Assembly (NCBI RefSeq): GCF_030296835.1
Contig: NZ_AP027922.1
Location: forward strand, 2,356,001-2,420,000
DNA from: Pseudoalteromonas sp. MM1
GTDB lineage: Bacteria > Pseudomonadota > Gammaproteobacteria > Enterobacterales > Alteromonadaceae
DNA length: 64,000 bases
Direction: 5' to 3'
A model generated the notes under the pieces. The model was not told where the DNA came from and did no database searches. It was given only the letters and a program-made list of their open reading frames with translations. The translations under genes and the position numbers were made by a program. Below, piece after piece: positions 26,201 through 36,177 of this stretch. Every line of letters begins with the position of its first letter. Within the stretch, counting starts at the first letter, position 1.

Positions 26201-27163
26201 TTAATAAACCGCTGAATTAAAATAAGTAGCAGGTTCACTGGAGCCTAAAATAACGGGCACACGCTGGTGCAGCTCATCCGGCTTAATATCTAAAATACGC
26301 ACGCCTTTAGAAGTCGCAATTCCGCCTGCATTTTCTGTTAACATTGCCAGTGGATTAGCTTCGTAAAGTAACCGTATTTTACCGTTTTCGTTACCTGCAC
26401 GCGTATCTTGCGGGTACATAAATACCCCGCCACGACATAGTATTCGGTGCACATCGCCAACCATAGCGGCATTATAGCGGATTGAGCTTTTAGCAAATTC
26501 CTCTGATGTATACAGTACCTTATCAAAGTAAACTTGCGTTGCTTCATCCCAGTATCGGTAATTTGCCATATTAACCGAGAACTCACGGCTTTTACTCGGC
26601 ACTTTAAGCTCTGGCTTAGTAAGCAAAAAGCCACCGTGGGTTAAATCATGCGTATAACAGCGAGTTGGCCCACCAGTGGTCATCACGAGTAACGACGATG
26701 GTCCATACAACACGTAGCCCGCACAAACCTGATTAGTACCGGGTTGATTAAATTGCTCATCGCTATCGTAAGGCACGTCAGCTTTCGCTGGGTAAATGGT
26801 AAAAATAGTGCCTATTTGCCCGTTAACATCAATATTTGATGAACCATCAAGTGGATCAAACGCTACAATGTACTTACCATTAGGGTGTGCACCTACTGCG
26901 TTGTCCTCTTCTTCAGAGGCCACTGTTTTTACTAGCTCATCATCAATTAGAGTATCTTTTAGCAACTGATTGGCGATAACATCTAGCTTTTTTTGCACCT
27001 CGCCTTGTATATTTTCGTTAAGAGTAGACCCTAAAACACCGGCAAGCTCACCTTGGCTTACTCTAAACGCTATCTCTTTTGTGGTTGCTAATATCGTGCG
27101 AATTAACATGATAAGATCGGTTTCTACCCCATCTTCTTTTAATACTTTATTCAGTCTTTTCAT
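26201..27163 (-). CDS. fbp: Fructose-1,6-bisphosphatase, class I
   Basis: 320 residues. Hydrolyses fructose-1,6-bisphosphate to fructose-6-phosphate, the irreversible gluconeogenic step. FDPLDGSSNIDVNGQIGTIF holds the metal-binding Asp residues, and EANPLAMLTENAGG and the GxRxLDI-type C terminus fit class I enzymes of normal length. Its start overlaps the aldolase stop (ATGA), so it is translationally coupled and is the last gene of the alginate operon. Placement here suggests it serves growth on alginate; whether another fbp exists elsewhere cannot be seen. Confidence 0.95.
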   Translation of the reverse strand: MKRLNKVLKEDGVETDLIMLIRTILATTKEIAFRVSQGELAGVLGSTLNENIQGEVQKKLDVIANQLLKDTLIDDELVKTVASEEEDNAVGAHPNGKYIVAFDPLDGSSNIDVNGQIGTIFTIYPAKADVPYDSDEQFNQPGTNQVCAGYVLYGPSSLLVMTTGGPTRCYTHDLTHGGFLLTKPELKVPSKSREFSVNMANYRYWDEATQVYFDKVLYTSEEFAKSSIRYNAAMVGDVHRILCRGGVFMYPQDTRAGNENGKIRLLYEANPLAMLTENAGGIATSKGVRILDIKPDELHQRVPVILGSSEPATYFNSAVY

Positions 27164-28242
27164 GCGCTATACCTGTTGACACAATTAAGGTCGTCAAAAC
27201 ATTGGATCAGGCGTGCCACCATATGCTGCTCCGACTGACGTAACCACACCCGTGGGTCGTAGTGTTTTTTATTGGGTTTATCTTCGCCATCAGGGTTACC
27301 AATTTGGCCTTGCAAGTACTCTTGTTTTTCTTGGTAATAATTTAATACCCCACTCCAACTCGCCCATTGAGTGTCGGTATCAATATTCATTTTCACCACC
27401 CCATAGGTTAGCGATTCTGCAATTTTGCTGTGCTCCGAGCCACTCCCTCCATGAAATACAAAATTGATAGCGTTATGCTCTAAATTAAACTTTTCAGCTA
27501 CATAGGCTTGCGAATCACGTAATATAGTAGGTGTTAAAACTACATTACCAGGCTTATATACGCCGTGGACGTTACCAAAAGAAGCTGCAATGATAAAATT
27601 AGGGCTTATTTTACTAAGTCGCTCATAAGCGTAGGCTACATCTTCGGGTTGAGTATATAGGGCAGAGCTGTCGAGATGTGAGTTATCAACCCCGTCTTCT
27701 TCTCCACCGGTACACCCTAGCTCTATTTCAAGTGTCATTCCTATTTTTGCCATGCGTGCTAAATAACGCTCACAAATTTCTATATTTTCTTCAAGCGGCT
27801 CTTCTGAAAGGTCTATCATGTGCGATGAAAAAAGCGGCTTGCCAGTTTGTGCAAAATACTTTTCGCCTTCTTCTAGTAAACCATCGATCCAAGGCAGTAG
27901 TTTTTTTGCTGCGTGATCTGTGTGCAGCATTACAGCAACGCCATAGTGCTTAGCCACATTATGCACATACTGTGCAGCACTTATTGCCCCAACAACAGCA
28001 GATTGCTGGCCCTCTAGTGCTAAACCTTTACCACAAAAAAACTGCGCGCCACCATTAGATAGTTGAATAATGACCGGCGACTTCATTTTTTTTGCGGCCT
28101 CTAAGGTGGCATTAATTGACGATGTGCTCACCACGTTTACAGCAGGCAATGCATACTGATGCCCTCGTGCATGTTTATACACTTCGCTTACTTCATCGCC
28201 AACAACAACGCCTGGTGCAATGGTTGGGGCTAAATAATTCAT
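27160..28242 (-). CDS. fba: Fructose-bisphosphate aldolase, class II
   Basis: 360 residues, zinc-dependent class IIA (FbaA-type) aldolase. VMLHTDHAAKKLLPW carries the catalytic Asp and a zinc His. EIELGCTGGEEDGVD, NFIIAASFGNVHGVYKPGNV and FVFHGGSGS complete the metal and phosphate sites. In this context the likely direction is condensation of triose phosphates to fructose-1,6-bisphosphate, feeding the overlapping fbp. It lies 13 bp downstream of the KDPG aldolase gene with a GGAGC-like ribosome site. Confidence 0.95.
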   Translation of the reverse strand: MNYLAPTIAPGVVVGDEVSEVYKHARGHQYALPAVNVVSTSSINATLEAAKKMKSPVIIQLSNGGAQFFCGKGLALEGQQSAVVGAISAAQYVHNVAKHYGVAVMLHTDHAAKKLLPWIDGLLEEGEKYFAQTGKPLFSSHMIDLSEEPLEENIEICERYLARMAKIGMTLEIELGCTGGEEDGVDNSHLDSSALYTQPEDVAYAYERLSKISPNFIIAASFGNVHGVYKPGNVVLTPTILRDSQAYVAEKFNLEHNAINFVFHGGSGSEHSKIAESLTYGVVKMNIDTDTQWASWSGVLNYYQEKQEYLQGQIGNPDGEDKPNKKHYDPRVWLRQSEQHMVARLIQCFDDLNCVNRYSA

Positions 28243-28255
28243 TTTTTGCTCCTTG

Positions 28256-28873
28256 CTATTTTAAAGCCTCGATACAAGAGTCTGTAATGGCTTGCCAATT
28301 ACCCTGCGCTACCCATTCTTTTTTAGCAACCCAGGTACCGCCTACTGCAAATACATTGTTTAACGACAAGTAATCCATTTTATTTTTTTCGCTTACACCG
28401 CCGGTTGGACAAAAGCTCACTGCACGAAATACAGACGACACAGCAGAAACAAACGGCGCACCACCAGCGAGTGAAGCTGGAAAGAGTTTTTGCTCTTCAA
28501 AACCATATTCAAGCGCCATTAATATATCGCCGGTATTTGATACACCTGGCAACACAGGCACATTACACTTAACCAGCTCACTTAATAGTGTAGGCGATAC
28601 AGCGGGAGTGACTATAAAATCTGAGCCGGCTTCTAGCGCTTGCTTTAAAATGGTTTCGTTAATAACGGTACCTGCGCCCACTTTTAACTGGGGAACCTGT
28701 TCTTTAATGGCTTTCAGCGCATCAATAGATGCATCTGTTCTAAGAACAACTTCTACCAATGTTAGGCCTGCTTCAGCCATTGCTTTAGCAATGTTTACAC
28801 CTTGCTCTGGCGTGTCAGCTTGAATTATAGGTAGCAGAGTTTGCCCTGCCATTAGTTCAGAAAAGCGAGTCAT
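28256..28873 (-). CDS. eda: 2-keto-3-deoxy-6-phosphogluconate aldolase
   Basis: 205 residues. Class I aldolase splitting KDPG into pyruvate and glyceraldehyde-3-phosphate, the last step of alginate entry into central metabolism. Visible are VEVVLRT with the catalytic Glu41 and Arg45, GAGTV, and KLFPA with the Schiff-base Lys129. Length is normal. It lies between kdgK and fba in one transcript. Confidence 0.95.
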   Translation of the reverse strand: MTRFSELMAGQTLLPIIQADTPEQGVNIAKAMAEAGLTLVEVVLRTDASIDALKAIKEQVPQLKVGAGTVINETILKQALEAGSDFIVTPAVSPTLLSELVKCNVPVLPGVSNTGDILMALEYGFEEQKLFPASLAGGAPFVSAVSSVFRAVSFCPTGGVSEKNKMDYLSLNNVFAVGGTWVAKKEWVAQGNWQAITDSCIEALK

Positions 28874-28937
28874 TCGTTGTTTCCCTTATTTTAGATAATC
28901 GTGCTACTTAGTGTTATATATTGAGTACATTAGCCAG

Positions 28938-29870
28938 TTACAGGCCTGATTTAGCCATGGCTTGTTGGAATACATCTTTTGGAGCAATGGCTCCGGGTTG
29001 CTGAATAACAGCGCCGGCAGCTTGCGCACCAAGTTTAACTGCATCACTTATAGGGCGCCCATCTAAGCGCGCTCCTAAATACACGCCGTTAAACGCATCG
29101 CCTGCTGAGGTGGTATCAACCACGTTTTCAACCGGTGTAATACTGTGGCTTTGCACTGCATTAGCCTCTTTTGTAATCACCGAATTAGGGCCGTTTTTAA
29201 CTATAATTTCGTTAATATTGTACGGTGCTAAATAATCAATTACCGCCTCTACACTTTGTACATTGTATAGCGTTTCTAGGTCTTCAACGCCGGGTAATGT
29301 AATATCAGCTAAGCTAAATGCAATATGGTACTGCGCTTTAGTTTGCTCAACGTTATCCCATAGTCGCGCACGGTAATTAGGGTCAAATACTATTTTTACT
29401 CCCGCATCTTTTAGCTGCTTTACTATGTCCCAAAACTGCGCTCTAGCTTGCTCTTCTATTACAGCTAAAGAAATACCCGAAAAGAAAAACATATCACCCG
29501 ATGACAGCTGCTTAACTAGCTCAGGGCTAATAAATTCAACCACTTTTTTTGCTGCAGAGTCATCGCGCCAATAAATAAAACTGCGCTCGCCTTGCTCGTC
29601 CGTTTCTATGTAATACATGCCTGGGACTTTACTTTTATGAGCAAATACATAGTCTGTATTTAATTGTTCACTTGCAAAACGCTCACGCATTTTTTTACTT
29701 AAGTTATCTTCCCCTAAAGCGGTTATCACTGACGTTGTGATCTGTGGAAAACAGCGCTTTAAGTAAACTGCCGAATTGTATACGTCACCTGCAAAAGACT
29801 GATGCAATGTAGAGGGAACTGTCGCTCTTAACTCAATCATGCACTCGCCAATAAAGTAAATATTTTTCAT
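28938..29870 (-). CDS. kdgK: 2-keto-3-deoxygluconate kinase
   Basis: 310 residues from ATG 29870. A GTG three codons upstream (29879) is also open, but AAGG is too close to it. PfkB-family sugar kinase: N-terminal FIGECMIEL, substrate segment SFAGDVYNSAVYLKR, and DTTSAGDAFNGVYLGARL with the catalytic Asp and anion hole. It phosphorylates KDG made from DEH by the reductase upstream. It is separated from the transporter gene by 58 bp containing a hairpin. Confidence 0.93.
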   Translation of the reverse strand: MKNIYFIGECMIELRATVPSTLHQSFAGDVYNSAVYLKRCFPQITTSVITALGEDNLSKKMRERFASEQLNTDYVFAHKSKVPGMYYIETDEQGERSFIYWRDDSAAKKVVEFISPELVKQLSSGDMFFFSGISLAVIEEQARAQFWDIVKQLKDAGVKIVFDPNYRARLWDNVEQTKAQYHIAFSLADITLPGVEDLETLYNVQSVEAVIDYLAPYNINEIIVKNGPNSVITKEANAVQSHSITPVENVVDTTSAGDAFNGVYLGARLDGRPISDAVKLGAQAAGAVIQQPGAIAPKDVFQQAMAKSGL

Positions 29871-29894
29871 TATTATCACTTACCTTAGGTAGTA

Positions 29895-29919
29895 AATGGC
29901 TGTGAAAAACACAGCCATT
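29895..29919 (-). other. Intercistronic hairpin between transporter gene and kdgK
   Basis: 10-bp perfect stem AATGGCTGTG/CACAGCCATT with 5-nt loop and no T tail. It is more likely an mRNA stability or processing element than a terminator. Confidence 0.6.
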
Positions 29920-29928
29920 GCCAACAAC

Positions 29929-31236
29929 TTAGTTAGGCTTTTTTAATGGTTCAATTTTTGGAATTAAAATCCATACAGCGGCCATTGCAATAATCGCTAA
30001 CGATGCACCTATTACAAACGCCGGTGTATAATTACCATCAGCGGTTAAAATTGGTACCAATGACGTAAGCCCTACAGCACCTAATTTAGCGGCCATGCCA
30101 GAGAAGCCCGACAACGTTCCTACCGCTTTTTTACCGAGTAAGTCGCTTGGTAAGGTTTGCACGTTACCAATAGCAGTTTGGAAACCAAATAAAATAACAG
30201 CCATAATAAGCACTGCGATTACCGGCTCGCCGGGGTTAGCCATTGCAAGCAGCGCCGGCAACATAATCAAACACCCTAATGTGATGGTCAGCTTACGGGT
30301 TTTATCAGTATTCCAGCCTGCTTTAAGGCGGTTTTGGGCAAGTAAGCCTCCAAACCAGGCACCAAACATAGCGCCTACATACGGTACCCAACCATAAATA
30401 CCAATAGATTTAACATCCATGCCGTACACTTCGTTTAAGTAAATGGGAATCCAAAAAACAAATAGCCACCAGATAGGATCAATAGCTGCAGAGGCTATAA
30501 TTACACCCCAGCTTTGCTTACGAGAGAGTAACTCGCCCGTTGAAGGGTTATACTCTTCTTCGTCATCGTTTGTTACATCGCCGTTATCATCAACGCGTCG
30601 CTGTCCGGTAAGAATGTACTCGCGTTCTTCTTCACTTATCCAAGGGTGAGAGCCTGGTGGCGCTTTTACTAAAATAATCCACGGCACTAACCATAAAAAA
30701 CCTAACGCACCAACAAAAATAAACACCATTTGCCAACTAAAATATACTGTTAAATATGCAATAAGCGGAATAGCAATGATGCCACCAATGGCTGCACCTG
30801 AATTAAATATTCCTTGCGCTAAAGCGCGCTCTTTCGTTGGAAACCATTCGGCATTACCTTTAGCTGCACCGGGCCAGTTACCCGCTTCGGCTACACCTAA
30901 AATTGCACGGAAAATACTTAAACTAAGCACCCCTTGTGCAAATGCATGGGCAATCGTGGCTAAAGACCACACACCAATTGAAAGTACAAAACCAAAGCGT
31001 GTACCCACCCAATCAAAAATTTTGCCAAAAATAGCTTGGCCAAATGCATAAGCAAATACGAATACAATAGAAATATTTGCGTAAATTTGTTTACGCTCTA
31101 AAGCAGATTCATCAGGAAACATTTCTTCCACAATGTCTGGCCATAAAACGCTAAGCGCTTGACGGTCAATGTAATTAATGATGGTAGCCAGTGCAATCAG
31201 CACGATGACCCACCAGCGTAAGCCTTGAATTTTCAT
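29929..31236 (-). CDS. MFS transporter, hexuronate/DEH type
   Basis: 435 residues, 12 predicted helices, anion:cation symporter branch of the major facilitator superfamily (ExuT-like). The N terminus WWVIVLIALATIINYIDRQALSVLWP and the motif DWVGTRFG after helix 2 are typical. An acidic cytoplasmic loop (DDNGDVTNDDEEEYNP) lies between the two halves. Position between kdgF and kdgK indicates uptake of unsaturated uronate or DEH across the inner membrane after periplasmic lysis. Substrate is inferred from context. Confidence 0.9.
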   Translation of the reverse strand: MKIQGLRWWVIVLIALATIINYIDRQALSVLWPDIVEEMFPDESALERKQIYANISIVFVFAYAFGQAIFGKIFDWVGTRFGFVLSIGVWSLATIAHAFAQGVLSLSIFRAILGVAEAGNWPGAAKGNAEWFPTKERALAQGIFNSGAAIGGIIAIPLIAYLTVYFSWQMVFIFVGALGFLWLVPWIILVKAPPGSHPWISEEEREYILTGQRRVDDNGDVTNDDEEEYNPSTGELLSRKQSWGVIIASAAIDPIWWLFVFWIPIYLNEVYGMDVKSIGIYGWVPYVGAMFGAWFGGLLAQNRLKAGWNTDKTRKLTITLGCLIMLPALLAMANPGEPVIAVLIMAVILFGFQTAIGNVQTLPSDLLGKKAVGTLSGFSGMAAKLGAVGLTSLVPILTADGNYTPAFVIGASLAIIAMAAVWILIPKIEPLKKPN

Positions 31237-31239
31237 AGG

Positions 31240-31584
31240 TTATTCCTCAAGAAAGTCTTCGCGAGCTGGGCTAAAGGTATCAATCAAAATACCACCAGTT
31301 GGGCATGTTGCACCATGATCGGCAAACGGAGGAATAAAACAGCTATCACCCGCTTTTAAGATTTTAGTGACACCGTCAATATTAAAGTGAAATTCACCTT
31401 CAACTACATACGTTACTTGCGAATGCCTGTGCGCATGGTTATAACCAATCGCTCCCTCTGAGAACCAAATTTTTACAGCCATTAGCTCTTCGTTATAGCC
31501 AAGCATTTGGCGTTTTAAGCCATTACCTAAATCTTCAATCTCGGTTTCGTTACCAAATGAAAAGTGTGGACTTTGCTTTTGCAT
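31240..31584 (-). CDS. kdgF: KdgF-type cupin, unsaturated uronate to ketone conversion
   Basis: 114 residues, single cupin barrel. HAHRHSQVTYVVEGEF (His50, His52, Gln56) and a later His90 in ADHGAT form the metal site. Family knowledge: KdgF converts 4,5-unsaturated monouronates from pectin or alginate lyases into linear ketones, speeding entry to the KDG pathway. It lies 3 bp from the transporter gene and 11 bp from the PL17 gene. Without neighbours it would only be called a cupin; the operon makes KdgF likely. Confidence 0.88.
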   Translation of the reverse strand: MQKQSPHFSFGNETEIEDLGNGLKRQMLGYNEELMAVKIWFSEGAIGYNHAHRHSQVTYVVEGEFHFNIDGVTKILKAGDSCFIPPFADHGATCPTGGILIDTFSPAREDFLEE

Positions 31585-31595
31585 CCTGTTTACTC

Positions 31596-33809
31596 CTAAT
31601 TATTTTTCATCGCATAAACGCCAAGACGGCCATTTAAGGTGAATGCTTTATTTTGATATGTGAATGTGTGCTTAGCTGCTTTTTCAGCTTTATTAATAGC
31701 AACCAAATAAGTGTTATTTTTTACTTTAACTTCAACTAGGTCTAAGAGCTCTTGCGCGTCATACTTAAGTGCCGACACACGGCTTACAGCCTCTAGGGTA
31801 TATTCTTTACTTGGATTGTATTCACCGTGAGGCTCAAGTACTGAAATAAATTTATGCTGTTTTTTACCTTCCACACGTCGCATATAGCCATTTTCGTTAC
31901 GAAGGTTAAAGTGTGGATCAGTAGCCCCTATTTGTGTGAACAAAAATGACTCATCTCCTTTGACTAAGCTTGTTTGTGTATAAAAGCGGCCATTGTCATT
32001 TAACCATGTTACCTTTGCTAACCCTTGCTGTGGTTGCGCCTGTGCTTTTAACCACAAGTGCTGGTAGCCATTTTTATCACCTAGCGCAGCTAAACTATTT
32101 GAGTTACCAACTAGCTCAAAACTGGTATCAATTAATTGGCCTTTGTAATGCAGTGGTAAATCAATTTTATGGGAGGTATCTGCATTTACATTAAAAATAT
32201 CAATTGCGAGCGAACTTTCAAGCTCAGGCAAATTAATTAACGCTAAAGTACGTTCAAGCTCAACGCCTTTATAAGCGGTGCTTATTTGCCCACTTGAAAC
32301 TGTCCCATATTGATTTGTTTCAAAGAAATTAAGCGTAGGATGATTGTTATTACCCACTTTAACATTAGCGTTAAAATGTGAGGTTTCATCAATTACAACC
32401 GTATTGTGTGCCACGGTATGTTTTGCGTAAGTTTCGTTTTCTGGTAGGTAACGACCGCCATATTTAGCCTCAACATTTAAAAAACGTGCTGCGCCATAAT
32501 CAGATACAATTTCGTTACCGTGGTCGTAAAACTGCCAAGTTAATTTATCAAAATGGCCATGTCCTAAACCTTGTGCTGCAGGTTTAAATAAAAGTGCTTG
32601 GTCGCCACCGGTTTGCGTACGCATTACTACTAATGCACCCTGCTCGCCATCGTTACCGTCGCCAAACGCTACCGATTTAAATACATAAGGGGTTTGCTTA
32701 TTTTTATCCAACGCTTGAGCAACTTTTAAACCATCACCTGTCAGGATCACTTGATCTTGATACTTAGCAATATCCAGATAACCCGTATCGTTAGTCAAGC
32801 CATACGCGGCTGTTACACCTTGAACTAATTCAATCGTATCAATACCTTTGCTTTTTATGGCATCGTTTATAGGGAAAAACAAACCGTTGTAGCTCAGCTG
32901 TATAGTGGTATCAATTGCTTTGAGTAATATGCCATCGCGATATTCAAAAATATCTCGTTGCGGTTCGTTGTTTTCAATAGCTTTAGCAAAGGTTACAAAC
33001 GGAAGTAATGCAAAACGTTGATAATAAGGTCCTTCGTTGTAATAGCCTTGTGGTGAAAACAACATGTCTAGCTGCTTAATAAAACCACCTTCGCCCGATT
33101 TATCTAAATCGTAAAGAGACTTTTCAACCCACTCAGATTCATCTAACACATACCCAGCCATACCAACTCCGGCTGTTGCCCATGTACCGTGGTTATGTAC
33201 CTTGTTAAAAGTTGATGGTTGTCCTTGTGATAAAAATAACGATACCGGGCGTAGTAGGTCATTTTCGATGGTTTTGATATTAGCAGCACTCAATGCGTCA
33301 TGGACTAAATCATATGCTTGAATGGTATAAACAAGCCACATGGCTTCATTAAGGCTTTGCCAAAATAATTTACCTGGGTTTTGCGACTTAACTTTGCGCT
33401 TAGGATGCACATCAAGTGTTGGATATAATTTGGCATACGCAAGTAACATATCACGCACGTAATGCGCATATTTTTCATCTTGGCTTAGCTGATAAATAAC
33501 ACCAGCGTTATACATAAGCTGATAATTTTTTTTGTGACGCTCGTGGGTATAGCCTCCCCCACCATCTTTTGGGACAGGTACCGTTATAGGTCCTTTAATT
33601 TGCTCATCAACTTGTGCTTTGAGTGCTTCAAATGCGTTGGCAAACTTACCCAGCCCATTGCTGCTGATTGCTTGGCGCATATGCTGTACATCATCATTGG
33701 TTATAACCAAATTTGGATGCGCAGCATAAGCGTTTAACGATAAAGCTAAGGCACTTACAGTAACCCCCAGCGTTTTAAATAATGACTGACTGCGTGTTAA
33801 GTTCATCAT
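31596..33809 (-). CDS. Oligoalginate lyase, polysaccharide lyase family 17
   Basis: 737 residues. A signal peptide ends near AYA/AHP (about 29), so the enzyme is periplasmic or membrane-associated. The N-terminal alpha/alpha toroid (about 35-380) contains NHGTW (Asn206, His207) and QGYYNEGPYYQRF with the catalytic-type Tyr. The C-terminal heparinase II/III-like beta-sheet part contains GHGHFDKLTWQFYDHGNEIVSDYG. Family enzymes are exolytic and release unsaturated monouronate (DEH) from oligoalginate. Start ATG 33809 or the adjacent ATG 33806. Next to the PL6 gene. Confidence 0.94.
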   Translation of the reverse strand: MMNLTRSQSLFKTLGVTVSALALSLNAYAAHPNLVITNDDVQHMRQAISSNGLGKFANAFEALKAQVDEQIKGPITVPVPKDGGGGYTHERHKKNYQLMYNAGVIYQLSQDEKYAHYVRDMLLAYAKLYPTLDVHPKRKVKSQNPGKLFWQSLNEAMWLVYTIQAYDLVHDALSAANIKTIENDLLRPVSLFLSQGQPSTFNKVHNHGTWATAGVGMAGYVLDESEWVEKSLYDLDKSGEGGFIKQLDMLFSPQGYYNEGPYYQRFALLPFVTFAKAIENNEPQRDIFEYRDGILLKAIDTTIQLSYNGLFFPINDAIKSKGIDTIELVQGVTAAYGLTNDTGYLDIAKYQDQVILTGDGLKVAQALDKNKQTPYVFKSVAFGDGNDGEQGALVVMRTQTGGDQALLFKPAAQGLGHGHFDKLTWQFYDHGNEIVSDYGAARFLNVEAKYGGRYLPENETYAKHTVAHNTVVIDETSHFNANVKVGNNNHPTLNFFETNQYGTVSSGQISTAYKGVELERTLALINLPELESSLAIDIFNVNADTSHKIDLPLHYKGQLIDTSFELVGNSNSLAALGDKNGYQHLWLKAQAQPQQGLAKVTWLNDNGRFYTQTSLVKGDESFLFTQIGATDPHFNLRNENGYMRRVEGKKQHKFISVLEPHGEYNPSKEYTLEAVSRVSALKYDAQELLDLVEVKVKNNTYLVAINKAEKAAKHTFTYQNKAFTLNGRLGVYAMKNN

Positions 33810-33811
33810 TG

Positions 33812-36070
33812 TTAGTTCACCTTATTTAAAACGTTGTTATTTTTAATGGTTGCCGTGTGAGGTCCCGCTACACGTAACTCTTTTACGTTTGGTGCTTTTG
33901 TTGCATCAAACGTGTTATCTGTAATGGTTGTAATGGGCTCACCCACCGTGTGCTCAATTTTAACCGGTGCAGATTTTTCAAATTTGTTGTTTGCAATATT
34001 TGTTACTTGTACACCGTGCGCATACACACTTGCTTGTGCCTTGTTGCGCTTACCTAAACCTACTTTAGTTAGGGTGTTATTGGTCATTACTAAATGCGGG
34101 CCAAAGGTACTCTCATCGCTTCCCCCTCGGTATAACTTAACAACAGCACCGGCTACCTCATCAAAGGTGTTGCTTTTAAGTGTTACATACTCAGCGTTAT
34201 AAATACCTAAGTCTTCTATTTCGGTATTGAGACGTAATATATCGCCAGTTACATTTTTGAAGGTGTTATTGACTAACGTGATTTCATCTGCCATTGCACC
34301 TTTACCCGTTACAAAAAAGTGAAATGAGTGGTTAATATCAAGGTTAGTTAATTGTGAGTTGTGTATTTCAAAGCGGTAGTTATCGACCATGCCCCACTTT
34401 TTAGTACGTACTACGCTATTATTAATAGCATCAGGGGCATTTTCACCTGAGATAACTAAGCCATCGAGCTTTAAGCTACCGCCATCATGAATTTCAAATA
34501 ACGTAGAGCGTTGGTAAGTCAACTTAGCTTTACCAGCATGTTTAGCTTTAAGTGTAAGCACTTTTGTTATTTTAACGAGTTTAGATACATCGTATTGGCC
34601 ATCAGACAGCTCTAATATATCCCCCGTTTGTGCAGTATTAATTGCGTTTAGTAATGCATCTGCACTTGCTTCAACTTGGTGAGTTTTACCCGTATCAAAT
34701 GCCACGACTTGCTCTGTTTTTGGATACCAGCTAACGCCGGTGTCGGCCTTTTTTAGCACCTTTAAACCACGTTTTGCACCTGCACTTATTTTGTTTGATT
34801 TAGGGTAAAGTAAACCGTTACTAGCTCTGGAGAGTGTTACATCTTGCTGTTTAACCCCGTAATTTAACTCTTTTAATACCTGGGTGTTAGCTACATTTTT
34901 GCTAAATTTAATACCGCTTACATCATCAAATGTTGTAAAAGGCTGCTCGCCATTTTGATTAATAATAAGATTATTTTTCATTACGCTATTAATTGGCGCA
35001 GCGCTACGTTCGCTATCGCTACCCGCACCCAGTTGTATATGACGCACATTTACATAGGTATTGTTTTCAATTGTCGCGTTTTCTACCTGATGGTAGCGAT
35101 TTATTGGTGAGTTAGGTACGCCGTTCATAACCGTAAAACCACTCCCAAAGCGATAGCCTGTTAAACCCTCTAGGTAGTTATTTTTTACTATTTGGTTTTT
35201 ATTAATTATGCGAATGCCACCTGTGTGATCTACACCATTACCAAAAAAAACGTTTTCTTCTATAATATTGCCATTACCATGGCGTAGCGTTAGTGTGCCG
35301 CGAGACTCAAAAAACACATTATTACGAATGTGGTTTTTACCTGACTTAACAGAGATTATTTCTACTTCGCCGTTAGTACGTTCAAAGTAGTTGTTTTCAA
35401 CTAGAGTGAATGAATCACTTAATGAATAGTGGCTAGTACCAATGCGCAGTGTTTCACCCCCGTTAGATCCAAAAGTTGGACGATAGCCAAAGAAGTTATG
35501 ATCAATTTGATGGTGGTTTTGTTGGCTTTGCTCACTATTAAGCCTTACAGCTACCGTAACGCCTTTGTTACGTTTACCTACTAAGTGACTGTGATCAAAA
35601 CGGTTGTGTTTACCATACAGAGCCACCCAATAGTCTGATTCACGCTTATCGGGATTATTGTAGTTATCGATAACGACTTGTGTTACGCGGGAGTGAGTAG
35701 CAAGCTCATCTTTATTTTTACGAAATTCAATAACGGCTGAGCTAGGCGTATAACCATTTTTAAATACAAGTCCTGACACTTCTAAATACGAACCCGCCAG
35801 TCTTAAATTAGATTGCCCTGATAAAATAACATTACCCTTGGTTTGCGCTGTAAGCTTTATAGGGGCGTTTTTGGTTCCTTGGCCTTGTAATAAAATTTCG
35901 AAATTAGACCACGTACCGTCTTTGAGAGTTACTTTATCGCCGGCAACGAGTTTGTCAGAGATTTCTTGAAAAGCTTGTTCAGTGTCTACAAAATAATCTT
36001 TGGCTGCCAATTGTGTGGATGTGCATCCAATAAGAACTAGGCTAAGCTTTATTATATTAATTAAACGCAT
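33812..36070 (-). CDS. Alginate lyase, polysaccharide lyase family 6 (two beta-helix domains)
   Basis: 752 residues. The signal region contains a possible lipobox LIGC (Cys16); a type I cleavage after LAA is the alternative. The first right-handed beta-helix domain (about 25-430) holds NGGETLRIG, SVKSG with Lys242 and LRHGN with Arg263, the PL6 Bronsted base and acid at the usual 21-residue spacing. A second, non-catalytic beta-helix (about 465-750) makes this an AlyGC-type two-domain enzyme. It degrades alginate to oligomers or monomers in the periplasm or at the outer membrane. Its stop lies 3 bp from the PL17 start. Confidence 0.94.
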   Translation of the reverse strand: MRLINIIKLSLVLIGCTSTQLAAKDYFVDTEQAFQEISDKLVAGDKVTLKDGTWSNFEILLQGQGTKNAPIKLTAQTKGNVILSGQSNLRLAGSYLEVSGLVFKNGYTPSSAVIEFRKNKDELATHSRVTQVVIDNYNNPDKRESDYWVALYGKHNRFDHSHLVGKRNKGVTVAVRLNSEQSQQNHHQIDHNFFGYRPTFGSNGGETLRIGTSHYSLSDSFTLVENNYFERTNGEVEIISVKSGKNHIRNNVFFESRGTLTLRHGNGNIIEENVFFGNGVDHTGGIRIINKNQIVKNNYLEGLTGYRFGSGFTVMNGVPNSPINRYHQVENATIENNTYVNVRHIQLGAGSDSERSAAPINSVMKNNLIINQNGEQPFTTFDDVSGIKFSKNVANTQVLKELNYGVKQQDVTLSRASNGLLYPKSNKISAGAKRGLKVLKKADTGVSWYPKTEQVVAFDTGKTHQVEASADALLNAINTAQTGDILELSDGQYDVSKLVKITKVLTLKAKHAGKAKLTYQRSTLFEIHDGGSLKLDGLVISGENAPDAINNSVVRTKKWGMVDNYRFEIHNSQLTNLDINHSFHFFVTGKGAMADEITLVNNTFKNVTGDILRLNTEIEDLGIYNAEYVTLKSNTFDEVAGAVVKLYRGGSDESTFGPHLVMTNNTLTKVGLGKRNKAQASVYAHGVQVTNIANNKFEKSAPVKIEHTVGEPITTITDNTFDATKAPNVKELRVAGPHTATIKNNNVLNKVN

Positions 36071-36177
36071 AGATAACTCTTTTTCAGTGTGACCGGAAGT
36101 AATGCCTTATCAAAAGTAATGCTGCACTCATTGCACAAAGCAGATTAAATCTAGCCAATTGATGTTGTGTGTGTTTT

